From contig CM069598.1 in the NCBI GenBank assembly GCA_035771175.1, forward strand, positions 9,316,314-9,380,313: a DNA stretch of 64,000 bases. Reading direction: 5' to 3'. The position numbers and the translations under genes are program-made. The notes under the pieces were generated by a model. It was not told the DNA's origin. It ran no database searches and saw only the letters and a program-made list of their open reading frames with translations. Within the stretch, counting starts at the first letter, position 1. Each line of letters begins with the position of its first letter. Positions 38,627 through 51,879 of this stretch are shown one piece after another. Source of the DNA: Paratinospora sagittata (Eukaryota > Streptophyta > Magnoliopsida > Ranunculales > Menispermaceae).

Positions 38627-40843
38627 TAAGGTTTCCAGTGCTGTTTTGTACTCTTCTGTTTAAGGGTTCGTGGGTCACGTTGGTGCGGAATGTTTAGTAG
38701 CACCTTTGTCATGTTTTCTCTTAAGTACTTCTTTTGTTTTTAGTGGGTCTATAAAGTGATGTACCTGTTGACGTTTTACTAGTAGTTTCAATAAGATTTG
38801 TGTTTTCTGTATCATTTTACGTCTGCTCTGTTTGTCTCCATTACTGGTTTTGTTTTTCTTTTTGTTTTGTTTCACGTCTTTTTCATTTCTTTACATGTCT
38901 GTTATTTTCATATTTTGTTACTGTTGTTCTCTTTTGCTTGTTTTGTTTCATGATTTTGTTTGATCCAGCTTCAGAATTGCAGTTGGATCACCCATCTTTC
39001 TACAATTGAAGGATCAGACATATAGGTGCATCATTGATTTTGTCTCTTGTTGGTGTATATTTATGGAAATTGGAATCCTTCCGAATTGTTCTTTTCATTT
39101 TCTTCCATCTGATGGCAAATTGAGATGGCTATTCTGATATTTTGGCAACTGGGTGGTAGTCCGAGTCCTCTCGCTGGCCTTTCTCGACTTCCGAGGTTGA
39201 ATCTACCGTAGTGGGGTTTTGCATTTCCCCGAGGTCAAGGTAATTGTTTCTTCCTATGCAATCCTTAATATTATGATATGTCGGTTTTGAATTATGACGA
39301 AAAATTCATGATTAAAATATCATTCTGCTGTCTTTTTGTTTATCAGGAAGAGATTTATGCCAAGATGACCTACTTGCCTTTAAACTGTAATATGAGCCCT
39401 TGAATATCCCCACCCCATAATCATATAGCGTTGAGGAAAGGCTTTGTTGTTGTTAGCGTTGAGGAAACGCTTGGTTGTTGTTTGAAGTTCATTCGGGTTC
39501 AGTTTATCTGTGTTTGATATAAAATGAAATATTAATGATGGCTTTGGTTATTGTTCTGAGTAGCCTATGAGGTGCTGTCAAATGAAAATCTGCCCTCTAA
39601 TTAAAGGGCAACTAACTCTCTTTTGTTACTTTCAAATGTTGCTGTCGAAGCGATTCCAATATTTCTTACCAACCAACTAGGTGCATTAAGAGGAAAAAAG
39701 AATCTTAAATACGTTTAGTTTTGGGTCTTTCTTTATACAAAGCTTTGAACTAGAAATCAGTTGGAATTGCCTCCTACAGCAACATCTGTAAATGAATGAC
39801 CAAGAGATTATAACCCTCCACATTATATCTCACATTTTACTTGATAAGAAGTCGTGGAACAATAACAAGGAAACTCAGTGGACATGGATAATCAATTCGA
39901 AGAGCTCTTGGGCTCTCTCTGTTATACCAGATTTTGAAACACTCTTCTATATGTGTGTTTGAAAACTTTTCACTCCTACTTATCTCCAAATTAATTTGGT
40001 AATCTTTGATGATTCGCATTATTATCTTATATATATATGTCTAGTTTTTGGATTCTTTCAGGCTAAAAAGAAGGAAGATCAATTGAAATTGCCTTCTATG
40101 GCAACATTGGAATGTCACCCTTCACATTAATGCAACATTTTCATCGGGCATAATTTCTCACACTTCCTGGTGTTATGGACTCAAATTTGTTGGATTCTAG
40201 GAGCTTAGAGATCTCTGTCTCCCATGCCAGCATTTCTCCATCAGCGATCTTTTTCTATTATGTTGTTTGATGGAATTTGCCACCATGAAAGCGTTCTTCT
40301 TACAACTGCGCATCTCTGCTCCTCGTATTTCTTTGACAAGTAACAACACTCGTTCCACAGTTCATTTTTCCTTTCTCCATCCAGTTACTTTGTTCATTCA
40401 CCTTCTAACTTCAAGACCCAGCTTCAACTTTGACCGCCTAGAATGTGAGATTGATCACTTCAAGCACTAGCTAGCCAGAAGTCGTCGAGACAGACGGCTT
40501 GTGAATGGATATAAAGATCGAGAAGGACGATGGAGGAGTCCTATGAATTGTAAATGAGAGGAGGTATTTTGATTGTGAAAGCGATTTTGTTCCTTATCTT
40601 GTCTTCTCTATTGTAAATTTTAGATCTATGACTGAGGTCGATCTAATAGCAACTGCTTTCCATTGTGATTAACATTGTGGTTGTCTCTTCACAGGTTGCA
40701 ATTTTCTCCTAGTTGTTTCATTGACATTGATCTTATACTCAAAATGGTGCCTCTTTTGTTTTGTTTTTTTTGTGATTAAAATTTCTCTTATTTATTTTTT
40801 CAAGTTTTTAATTACTTTTTAATAAAAATAACGTGTAACTTAC

Positions 40844-40846
<3 letters not shown>
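38627..40846. other. Spacer between the polyubiquitin genes, left part
   Basis: The 3' UTR of the first polyubiquitin gene probably ends near 38800. The rest is noncoding. Short internal repeats are visible: a duplicated AGCGTTGAGGAAA...TTGTTGTT near 39430-39485 (SINE tail-like) and two related GGAATTGCCTCCTA / GAAATTGCCTTCTA stretches near 39760 and 40087. No gene is recognised. Confidence 0.45.

Positions 40847-40871
<25 letters not shown>
40847..40871. repeat. (TA)n microsatellite
   Basis: About 12 perfect TA units. A GC-rich island with GGGGGCGGCGCCCG follows at about 40921-40955, unusual for this AT-rich window but without recognisable coding content. Confidence 0.8.
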
Positions 40872-40876
<5 letters not shown>

Positions 40877-41221
40877 GCTTTAAATTATTGCATCCTCAAA
40901 TATATAAATTAGAAGAATAAGGGGGGCCACGGGGGCGGCGCCCGAACCGGAACAGCAAACCCAGATTCGGTGGGTTATTGGAATCAGGTACCTTCCCGAA
41001 CCCCTCTCATTATTAGAAAATGATGCTTTACCATACCGACTCCTCTTCCAAGTTAGTTCTACTTGCCGTTCCCGAAGGTTCAAGAAAATACTAAATTATT
41101 TTGACCTTTTCAATCTTTGACGCTCCTCAATCATACGCGTGTACTCATATCATTGGTTAGTCCTTCTTTCGCAGTTTCTTCGCAGGTTCGCCTCTTGCGT
41201 AACGGAGCGGGCAACCTCGCC

Positions 41222-41228
41222 TATAAAA
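41222..41228 (+). promoter_or_regulatory. TATA box of second polyubiquitin gene
   Basis: TATAAAA within CTCGCCTATAAAATG, the same core as at 36096. The leader exon ends at 41319 (CTTTCAAG), parallel to CTCTCAAG in the first gene. Confidence 0.75.
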
Positions 41229-41319
41229 TGAGACCCCTTTGGCCAAGTTCATTCCATTATCTAAAGTCTGATCTGATTTACTTGCTCTGATCGAAAACAA
41301 GTTCTTTCTCGCTTTCAAG

Positions 41320-42982
<1,663 letters not shown>

Positions 42983-43683
42983 TGGAATTGGAATCGATTT
43001 CGTATTTCCTTTTAATTGGATATGTGTGGGTTGATCTTTTAGAAAGTGTTGCGTAATTGAAATGCCTCTTAAGGCGCAAGTCTCTGTTTGTTTCTGTTTT
43101 CGTAGGTTTTAGTTCGTGTTTCTGTCAAAAGTGTGAATAAATGAATGGCTACATTCTTTGAATAACATAATGGTGTTCTGAAGAAATGTTTCGTGCTTTG
43201 TTTATTGGATGTTTACAATAACATATATATATATATATATATATATTTGCTTTTTTATATTATTATTTTTTGTGTGGTATGTAGACTTCAATTTAAATCT
43301 TGAAATTTAGCTGGTTGAATTAAAACTAAGGTACGACACCCTTCCTTCTTTTAATTGGTGATAACTTTTCTGCAGAAAAATGGTAAACATCTTACAAGTA
43401 GAACTGTCGCTTAAATCTCTCCTCAGCAGGAGTTTTTGGCCCTTGGTTCATCTATGGCAGAGAGATCCTTCATCTCTTTCTGAGGGAAAGTGGCAAGCTT
43501 CATGCTCTTGCGTCTCCGGAACAAACAATAAACTCCAGCATTGATGGATACCCTTGGCATAGGCAGCATAGGCAGCATAGGCTTAATTAATTATGCATTA
43601 GATGCAAATTAGAGCCCATAAGTTTTGTTTCTCCTAAACATTGTAGTGTGTACAAATGGAGTTCTTTAAGGAGCAAATATAGT
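42983..43683. other. Downstream flank of second polyubiquitin gene
   Basis: Probable 3' UTR to about 43170, then noncoding DNA. A (TA)n microsatellite lies at 43223-43247. A triplet of CATAGGCAG-type words (ATAGGCAGCATAGGCAGC) occurs near 43559. No gene is seen. Confidence 0.5.
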
Positions 43684-44262
43684 TTTTTTTTGACATAGAA
43701 ACAATATGTATTTGTATTGATTGTATAAGGAAAATTACAAAGCAAAAAAAGAAAAAAAAAAGAAAAAGAAAAAAAAAGTTACGTCATGCAAGTACCCCCA
43801 ATTTCTAAACCAGTCAAAAATAGAGTAACCATTTGCATGTTTGGACGCAACCACCCAGCACGCAGCCAGCATCATGATTTCCTTCCACAATCTCTATTTG
43901 TCTTTCACTTTATTTTGGAATATACGTCTATTCCTTTCCAGCCAAATACCCCAACAAGACACCAAAATCATGATTCTCCCCACATCAATCATCTTGGAAG
44001 ATTGAATGAAAAAATGAGGAGCACTACTTCCATTTTCAAATGAAGATGGGGGCTGAAAGCAATCATACAAACTACACCCCACATCCTCCAAATAAATGAG
44101 ATCCAATCACAACACCCAAAAAGATGATCATTAGTTTCTTCACCATTCAAACATAGTATACAGCAATGTGGTGATAATAACCGATATGGGAACCTCCTTT
44201 GCAACACCTCAGCCGTGTTGAGCTTCCTATTATGCAATGACTCTTGGAGGTGCAAATTCAAT
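43684..44262 (-). mobile_element. 5'-truncated LINE fragment (zinc-binding region), minus strand
   Basis: On the minus strand, overlapping frames (44261-43894) read as the zinc-binding region that follows the reverse transcriptase in plant LINEs: LNTAEVLQRRFPYRLL, CCILCLNGEETNDHLFGCC, then SCWGIWLERNRRIFQNK. The plus-strand run TTTTTTTTTGACA at about 43682 would be its A-tail. The frame is broken. It directly abuts the next LINE. Confidence 0.7.
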
Positions 44263-44264
44263 CA

Positions 44265-47200
44265 GGCTACCTGCCATCACTTAGGCTTTCTACTCCTCAG
44301 ATCATAGAGCAATTCTAGCTGATGTTTATGGAGCTCGGAAGCAACCCAATTCCAAGTCATGTTTTAGAAGGCCGATGTTTGAAGCTATGAGGGTTGGCGA
44401 AGAAGAGGCAGCAGCTATTATTAGAAACATCTGGGAGAGCACAAATTGTTTTGATATTGGGGAGAAGGTTTGTAAAGCCAATTCAGAAAGTCTCAAAGCT
44501 CTGAGGAGCTGGAGTTTCAACAAGTTTGGAGCTCTTCCCAAAACAATCAAGACCATCAGAGAGAGGCTAGAAAGGATCTATGAAAAACAATTCTCAGAAA
44601 GTGATTGGGCATCTATCAAGAATTTGGAAGCACAGCTTGAAGCTTTATGCAGCAAAGAGGAAGCTTACTGGAGGCAAAGGGCTAAAGAAGACTGGTTAAA
44701 AGATGGTGATCGTAACACTCGATTCTTCCACGCCAAGGCTAGTGAGAGGAAAAGGCACAATTGCATTCTTGGAATCGAAGATGATCAGGGTCGTTGGCTT
44801 GAGGATTCAAAGAAGATAGGAGCTGAAATTGAACAGTACTTCAAGAAGCTTTTTAGCTCCATCAACCCTTCTAGTCAAGACATTGAGCCTATTATCGAAG
44901 GTATGCCTTGTAAAATTTCTGATTCCATGAATGCTCATCGTCTTAAGCCTTTCACTAATGTTGAAATTAGTCTAGCCCTAAGCCAAATGTCCCCTATAAA
45001 AAGTCTTGGTCCTGACGGCTTCCTAGCCATATACTACCAAAATATCGGGGCATTGTAGGAGATGAAGTAAGTAAAGCTTGCCTCCATTTTCTTAACTTTG
45101 AGGAGCTCCTTCGAGATATCAATAAAACCCATCTAGTTCTTATTCCAAAAACCAGAAAACCAAGGAAGGTGGTTGACTATAGACCCATAAGTTTATGCAA
45201 TGTCCTGTATAAACTTATGTCTAAGGCCATAGTGAATAGAATGAAATCCTTGATGCCCCAAATTATCTCTGATAATCAATGCGCCTTTGTTGGAGGAAGG
45301 TTAATTACTGATAATATTTTGCTTTCCCATGAACTAATGCATTATATGAAGAACAAAAGAAGAGGTAAGGCAGGGATGGCCTCTATTAAGCTTGATATGA
45401 GTAAAGCTTATGATAGGATGGAGTGGAATTTCTTGTCGGCCATTATGAGGAAGTTGGGTTTTGCTAGCAAATGGGTCTCTCTAATTATGAAATGTGTAAC
45501 TTCAGTTAAGTATTCAATTCTTTTAAATGGAGCACCTCAAGGGGAATTCTATCCCCATAGAGGATTACGCCAAGGGGACCCTTTATCTCCCTACTTGTTT
45601 ACTATTTGTGCTGAAGGACTTACACATTTAATTCATATGGCTGAACAGAAAAACATCTTAGAAGGTATTAAGATTTCAAGGCAAAGCCCTACTATCTCTC
45701 ATCTGTTTTTTGTTGATGATAGTTTACTTTTTTGTAGAGAAAATGCCCAGAATGGGAGAGCTATAGCTGACATCCTTTCTTCATATGCAAGGGCTTCGGG
45801 GAAACTAATTAATATGGACAAATCAGCAGCATATTTCAGCCCAAATTCCACTGAGACCCAAGTTGATGATTTCCTAATGTCACTCCAAGTAAGAAGATGT
45901 AGTGGGCATGCTAAATATCTTGGGTTGCCAATGATGTGCTTTAGGAAGAAAGTGCGGCAGTTTGATTTCATCAAGGATAGAATGTGGAGCTACTTACAAA
46001 GATAGAAGGAGAAGTTGTTCTCAATAGGGGGCAAGGAAATCCTTTTAAAAGTCATGGCTGCTTACTCAATGAGTTGCTTCCGTCTTCCACATAACTTATG
46101 CAATGAGCTCAATTCGATGATGGCCAAATTTTGGTGGGGCTTCTCCAAATCAGGTTCAAAGATTCATTGGAAAAGGTGGACTGATCTATGCAAGCCAAAG
46201 GCCTTAGGAGGATTGGGGTTCAGGAATTTAGAAGATTTCAATAAAGCCCTTTTAGCCAAGCAAGGTTGGAGATTAATCCAAAAGCCAAATTCATTTTTGG
46301 CTGCAACTCTTAAGGCCAAGTACTTTCCTAAAGCCGATTTTTTGGAGGCCAAGTTGGGTAACAAACCCTCTCATACTTGGAAGAGTATCATTTGGGCTAG
46401 AGACCTTCTTATTAAGGGCCTTAGATGGAGAGTGGGCAATGGAGAAAAGATTCATGCTAAGAATAATCCTTGGATCCCTAGACCATCCACATTTAAAATT
46501 ATCACCCCAAAATCTAGGGCCAATGATTGCAAAGTTGTTCATTTCATCAAAAATGATAAATCTTGGGATGTCAACAAGCTAAAAAAATGCGGTCTGGAAT
46601 GTTGATTTAGAGTATATTCTCAAAATTCTTATCAGTCTCAGAAATGTTGAGGATAGACTCATATGGCACTTTTCCAAGGCCGAGAATTATTCAGTCCGAA
46701 GTGGTTATTGGCTTCTTCAAGAGGGGAAAGATCAAGGGCAAGCATCCAACGGTGCGGATAGAAGATGGAAAATGTTATGGAATCTGTGCATTCCTTCTAA
46801 AGTGAAGATATTCCATTGGAAGGTGCTAAATGACATCCTCCCAACTAGGGTTAATCTTTTCAAAAGAAAAGTCTTAAGCTCTCCCATTTGCTCCATCTGT
46901 GGAAATCACCTTGAGACTATAAGCCATGCCCTTGGCAGATGTAACTATGCTTCTGATGTGTGGAAGTCTCAAGAAGTCTTAGGATCTCAGAGCTTCATTC
47001 CTACTCCAATTATCAATGGAGATTTCTTTGCCGTTTGGAACTCTTACGGTAGAGAGATGGCTGAGGCTATTATTACGATATGTTGGTGCATTTGGCATGG
47101 CAGAAATCTGCAGGTTAAAAATAAGAACTCCTTTAGATATGCAGCCAACCCTGACAGGGCCTTAGGTATGCTTAAAAAATTCAAAGATCTTCATTCTCCT

Positions 47201-47748
47201 TTTAAAATTTGTTTGCCAAGGACTATTTCAAAGTGGACACCTCCTTCAGGCGATGGGTTCAAGATGAATATAGATGCAGGTTGGAGGAATGATGCAGAAG
47301 GTGCTGGTATCGGCGTAATCATCAGGGACAAGTCAGGGTTTGTGATTGCAGCCATGGCTAAAAGGGTTCAGGGTGCTGTTTCTGCTGCTGTAGCTGAAGC
47401 TCTTGCCGCTAGAGAAGGATTGAAATTTGCTTAGGAAATTGGCCTGCCTGTTACAATAGTGGAAGGGGACTCCATCCAAGTCATCAAAGCCTTATCTTCT
47501 GAGTCTATTAGTTTAGATGAATTCTCACTTATCATTGAGGACTGTAAACAAGTTTTGTCTCAGTTTCCCAACATCTCTTTCAGTTTTGTACATAGAATTT
47601 GCAATGTCTCACAGGTTGAGCCATTTTGCATTTTGTTTGCAGGATTTTGTGGTATGGCTGGAGGAAATTCCTCCAATAATTTTGGACGTTGTATAGTTTG
47701 ATTCTGGTTTCAGTTAATTCAAAAATCTTTTTCTCAAAAAAAAAAAAG
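44265..47748 (+). mobile_element. Degenerate L1-type LINE with reverse transcriptase and RNase H
   Basis: Starts inside the endonuclease: only its final SSDHRAIL motif remains (about 44290). The reverse transcriptase follows, with DYRPISLCNVLYK, LDMSKAYDRMEW, GLRQGDPLSPYLF and the catalytic box FFVDDSLLF (usually FADD). Next come the zinc-binding region (CSICGNHLETISHALGRC) and a plant LINE RNase H with its acidic residues (MNIDAG, AVAEALAAREG, VEGDSIQ). It ends in an A-tail at about 47736-47748. The frame is broken by a one-base loss near 45041, a TAG at 46003-46005 where tryptophan is expected, a shift near 46580 and a TAG at 47432-47434. It is dead. The flanks GTTCTTTAAG (43661) and GTTCTCTTAA (47749) may be a decayed target duplication. 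Confidence 0.9.
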
Positions 47749-47988
47749 TTCTCTTAAAATAATTCTAGGAAGCACATTTATCCATCATGGTACTTCAACA
47801 GGTGCCAATTCTATGCTCAAGACCATAATTTGCATCCTTAGGTGATAACTTCTTGTTCTTTCGTGAAAGTGAATGCACTTTCTTATTGGGGAAGTGAACA
47901 TAAGATTAGATGGAATAAGAGCTAATGTGACCAAAAAGTAGGGATCCAAATTGCAGTTATATCTAGCTATAAGTAGTTCACCTTCAAC

Positions 47989-48546
47989 TAGGAGTGTAAC
48001 GGGTTGGGTTAGGTCGGATTCGAGCCCAAACTCAACCCAATTCAAATAGTTCGGATTGGGAAAAATGAAACCCAACCAAAACCAAACTAACGCTTTAACC
48101 AACCCAAACTAGTTTGGGTTGGATTGGGTTGGTCATTCGGGTTGAGATGAGTAGAATTTTTCTTTTTTCAAGAAGATGACTTGAACTTTAGAAGAAAAAA
48201 AAAAAAAAAAACTAAGAAGAAGAAGAAATACAAAAAAAGAAGAAGAAGAAACAAAGAAAAAGAAAAAGAAAAAAACGAAGACGAAAAAGCGAATCGAAGA
48301 AGAAGGGGTGAGAAGTTTTATGTAGAAGGCCAAAAAAGATTGCGATTTGGGTTTGAGAGTTTGGGGATTTTGTTAGTTTTACAATTTTGTAACTTTAGGG
48401 AATAAGGGATGGGTTGGGTTGGATTGGGTTCCAAAGGTGTCAACCCATGACCCAACCCAAACACCTAGATCAACCCAACCCAACCCATCAAGTTGTGTTT
48501 GGTTTGGTCGGGTTGATCGGATCGGTTGGGTTGGCTTACACCCCTA
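47989..48546. mobile_element. Small hAT-like element with 8-bp target duplication inside a palindrome
   Basis: Terminal inverted repeats are TAGGAGTGTAA on the left and the complement of TAGGGGTGTAA on the right. CCTTCAAC is duplicated at 47981-47988 and 48547-48554. The subterminal regions are packed with GGGTTGGGTT / AACCCAACCC words in both orientations, typical of repeated transposase-binding sites. The centre is an A/AAG-rich run (48190-48300). No transposase is encoded. The target itself is palindromic: AAGTAGTTCA at 47971 is answered by TGAACTACTT ending at 48574. Confidence 0.8.
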
Positions 48547-48574
48547 CCTTCAACGTTGTGAAGGTGAACTACTT

Positions 48575-49745
48575 AGCTAAAAAGGGAATAAGGTCTCCAA
48601 TATTTGGGATCATCTTCTTTTAGTTGATTAGATTTTGCTGAAGTTGATGCAGTTAAAACTGTTGAGACACGAGCCTTCCAAATGGAGAAGCTGGCCAATA
48701 TTACAACCTAAAACCCCATGAACAGTTAGTTACTCCAACCGTGTCTTTGTTTTCTTGATATTAAAAGAAACAGGATATCTAGACTTCCCGAGGTCTTATT
48801 AGCTTCTTGGTTATTCTTTTTTTTTTCTTCATCTAAAGCTCGGATACACCAGGTTTATAGTTATGCAGACAATTCTGATAAGGTTAAAGCATTGACTTTG
48901 ATCAAACCTCTCTTTTCTTTCATTTAAAAGAGTTAAGACGTTTTACTCTACTGAATCACCCATCTACTAAGAAAAAACTCACAATGTACTCTTCTGTTCA
49001 ATTGAATTAATACTTCAAAAGAAACCTAATCTGTTCTGCAAGTAAATGTTGCCTTTTCCAAGTCCAGTACAATCCAAGAGGTTCATCCAATGATGAAAAA
49101 TAGAGAAAGTGAGATCAATGCCCACTACCCAACTATAGAAGATTTAATATAGTCAATACATAGTTGTGCTGATCATTCTACCTGACATCTTGCAACCAGA
49201 GCAAATAAAGGTTGGTTTGGGAGATGTCTATTCCAACAAATGCTACTTGGAACTCTTAAAGAAACCAGTTGGATAGTCGTCAATAAGAAGGAAAAAAATA
49301 AATTCAATTGAACTAAAGAGTTGTAAATCCAAGCCATCTATTCTAAAGTAAAATCGAAATCTCCCAACAAATGCCCTACCAAAAGGACTCTTGACATGAC
49401 ACCTAAAACTCATTCTAAAATTGAATATATGCCATTGGTATTGTTCATTCAGCTATTAGCACACCACTCCCTTTATTACTGTTAAACATTCCAAAAGACA
49501 CCTAAAACCAAGTCAAAATTTTATCTTGTTCCAAACTAGACAGTGAAGCAAACTTGAGATTATTCAAACACAAGACTCTAGCTTTGCACATTTTAAGAAT
49601 TGTGATATATACCCAACCAACAACTGCAGTGACCCAAAAAAAAAAAAAAAAGAGATTCAGAATCAAAGCACACAATTTCTATACACCTCAAATTCACTAA
49701 GTATATAACAAAAACTCAAAAAAAATAAAAATAAAAAAAAAAAAG
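48575..49745. other. Spacer downstream of the plastid-protein gene
   Basis: No coding homology. The right end should hold the 3' UTR of the minus-strand gene at 49746. A-rich runs occur at 49636-49652 and 49720-49745. Confidence 0.5.
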
Positions 49746-50360
49746 CTAAAAAGAATTAGCAACAAGAATGGCTTGCCTGCACCGAGCCCTAGCATGCTCA
49801 AGCCTCTCCTTAATCGTTTCCTCCTTGACAGCAGCTTTCACCATAGCCAAATCCATCTCCATCAATCGCAGCACTCTAAACAACTCAGTAACCATCCTCT
49901 CCTCCACTTCTCCTTCTTCTTTCAGTATCTCCGCTTCCTCTCTCGCTCTCTCCACCACTATCACTCCCGTTTTCTCCAACAGCTCCGCAGACCCAAATTC
50001 CCTCTCCATCAACGCTTCCAACTTCTCCAAGAAATCCATAATCACATACCCTTTTGGCTTTTCCTGCTCTATCTCCTTCGTTCTCTTCCACCCGATTTCG
50101 AAGTTGGGTGGCTCCTGTTTTACGAGCCCTACCCGGGATTTCTTGTCCCGAATTATCTCGGATTTTCGTACTTTTTGGATTTGGAAACTGTCTTGGTTGC
50201 TGTTTTCTGATGCGGGTTCTGGATAGGAGTTTGGAAAGGAAGCTTCTTGTGATGATGGATTCGAATTGCATAGCACTGTTAATGGTCTGAAATTGGGTCG
50301 GCGAGGATTGATTGGGTTTAGTTGAGAAACAAATTGAAGAGCCCAAGAAGCCATTGTCAT
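49746..50360 (-). CDS. Conserved-looking protein with likely plastid transit peptide
   Basis: An intronless frame of 204 aa from the methionine of MTMASWALQF. The first 45 residues are rich in serine, proline and asparagine and poor in acid (NPINPRRPNFRPLTVLC), which fits a chloroplast transit peptide. A basic middle follows, then FEIGWKRTKEIEQEKPKGYV, and an acidic helical C-terminal half (EREFGSAELLEKTGVIVVER) that could form a coiled coil. I recognise no catalytic motif and can give no function. A copia LTR begins 27 bp upstream of this start, and an in-frame ATG inside it (50406-50408) could add 16 residues. The first 121 bases of the frame are repeated at 55500-55620 beyond the element, next to what looks like the native promoter. 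Confidence 0.75.
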   Translation of the reverse strand: MTMASWALQFVSQLNPINPRRPNFRPLTVLCNSNPSSQEASFPNSYPEPASENSNQDSFQIQKVRKSEIIRDKKSRVGLVKQEPPNFEIGWKRTKEIEQEKPKGYVIMDFLEKLEALMEREFGSAELLEKTGVIVVERAREEAEILKEEGEVEERMVTELFRVLRLMEMDLAMVKAAVKEETIKERLEHARARCRQAILVANSF

Positions 50361-50381
50361 TATCGGCTGTGTTTTGAAACA
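50240..50381. repeat. 142-bp direct repeat, left copy
   Basis: Starts AAGCTTCTTGTGATGATGG and ends CTGTGTTTTGAAACA. It is matched base for base at 55500-55641. It includes the start codon and about 120 coding bases of the minus-strand gene. Five bases (AATTA) separate it from the 5' LTR. Confidence 0.95.
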
Positions 50382-50386
50382 AATTA

Positions 50387-50553
50387 TGATATCTTTATTT
50401 TTGGGCATATGTTTTTATGGAACATGTTTTATGATAACATGTTCCCTTATTTTTAGGCTTATGTTTAGGCTTTGGTTCTTTGTAAGAGATATATATTTGA
50501 TGGTTGTAAATGAAATAAGAACAAAAAAAAGAAAATGGGTAGTGATTTTAACA
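50387..50553 (+). repeat. 5' LTR
   Basis: 167 bp, TGATATC to TTTTAACA. Contains GTAAGAGATATATATTTGATG and, on the minus strand, an in-frame upstream ATG for the neighbouring gene (50406-50408). Confidence 0.95.
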
Positions 50554-50565
50554 TGGTATCAGAGC
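50554..50565 (+). other. Primer-binding site
   Basis: TGGTATCAGAGC directly after the 5' LTR, the standard plant copia complement to initiator tRNA-Met. Confidence 0.9.
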
Positions 50566-51019
50566 CAGTCAAGCGTTGATTAGAACGGCGATGCCGCCGT
50601 AGGTCCAGACTGCGCAGGCGTTTTCTGGATCAGCCGTTATCGTGGCAATCGCTTCGATCGCCATTGATGGTGCCGTTCAGGAGATGTTCGCAGTCTCGTC
50701 CCCAAGAACCTCTTCTCGACAACATTCTGCCGCGTCTTAGCAATGCAGCAAGATGAGATTCTGTTGTTATGGCGTCTTACTGAAGCGAAGTGTTGTCTAT
50801 GACTCAACGAAGGGTTTCTAGAAGAAGTTAACAAAACAGAGTTGTTGTTTTTTTTTGAGTTGAAAGGTTGAATCTGGAACGACCGCCATCAAGGAAAACG
50901 TTTGATCTTTTCAAGATTTAATAAATAAACAGAGGATTTGATTTCAAGTTCAGCTCAAAAGGAAATTTCAGATGTCAGATCTTAAGAGCACAAGATTCAA
51001 AATCCTCCACTCTACGGTT

Positions 51020-51475
51020 TCACGTTATCGTGGCAATCGCTTCGATCGCCATTGCTGCTTTTTCCTTTAACCCTAGGGATCCAGTTTCAAGAAGACGGAG
51101 CAGAGGACCTAAACCGCCTTCTTCGAACACGATCCTTCTAGAAGAATCGCTCGCGCTGGCTAGGATCGATACAAAAATGGCAGCTTGTTCGCGAATCGTA
51201 GCGTGATGGTTTGATTCGAGCAAATGCACCAAATACCTTATATCTCCCTCTTTGGCCACCAAGACCGTAGCTTTTCCGTCTTCTCCCTCGTTGCTCTCTT
51301 CTTGATCAGTTGCGATTGTTTTCGGCAAGGATTTCTTGAACCAAAAAGTTTCCATGAGCTTTGAGATAGTGATTCGCGTGTTAGCGTCTGGATCGAGAAG
51401 CTTCGTGACGACTCGGCGAGCCTCGGAGGAAAATCATGGCGGACACTTAAAATCTCCTCTGCAAATCTTCTTCTA
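51020..51475 (-). pseudogene. Captured host fragments: CIPK kinase joined to armadillo-repeat protein
   Basis: On the minus strand (51475 down to about 51300) the sequence reads RGDFKCPP, a stop where tryptophan is expected, then FSSEARRVVTKLLDPDANTR, ITISKLMETFWFKKSLPKTI. This is the end of the kinase domain of a CBL-interacting protein kinase. In the same frame it continues (about 51290-51020) as EGDIRYLVHLLES, REQAAIFVSILASASDSSRR and EEGGLGPLLRLLETGSLGLK, armadillo repeats of a plant ARM protein. The fusion lies antisense in the position where gag should be. The last 28 bases of the ARM part recur near 50636-50663. Family calls rest on recalled motifs. Not expected to be functional. Confidence 0.7.
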
Positions 51476-51544
51476 CATGGAGATGACATTATCGTCTTGA
51501 AACGGTAAACAGTAATTTCCGATCTTATATCTATGTGAACAGCG

Positions 51545-51830
51545 ATTTTGAAGAGTGACCGACAGTGAGGAGGGAACAGTGACCGAAGGTGAACAGCGTG
51601 TTCGACATTGGGCAGTGTGTCCGGTATTGGACAGTGTGTCTTGCGTTGGACAGCGTGTTAAACTCGTTGGACAGCGTGTTAAACTCGTTAGGCAGTGTGT
51701 ACAGTGTGCGTTGGTCACCGTGCACAGTAGTTCGTGCACATTAGTTTGTGCATAGTGATTTGTGTACAGTGATTCGTACACAGTAGTTCGTGCACAGTAT
51801 TTTGTGAACAGTGCAGAATAAACAGAATAG
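51545..51830 (+). repeat. Degenerate tandem repeat inside the copia element
   Basis: Many ACAGTG/ACAGCG words spaced roughly 10-20 bp, including two back-to-back GGACAGCGTGTTAAACTCGT units near 51649-51690 and a series of CAGTAGTTCGTGCACA-like units near 51724-51800. No coding signal is seen. Confidence 0.7.
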
Positions 51831-51879
51831 CGTAAACGGTGCAGTGTGAACAGTCCGTGGTTTTGCTTAACCTCCACGT

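Noticed and set aside
40880..41083. GC-rich island with a 67-codon minus frame upstream of the second polyubiquitin gene
   Set aside because: No recognisable protein motif. It could be a transposon end or promoter DNA, but I cannot support either.
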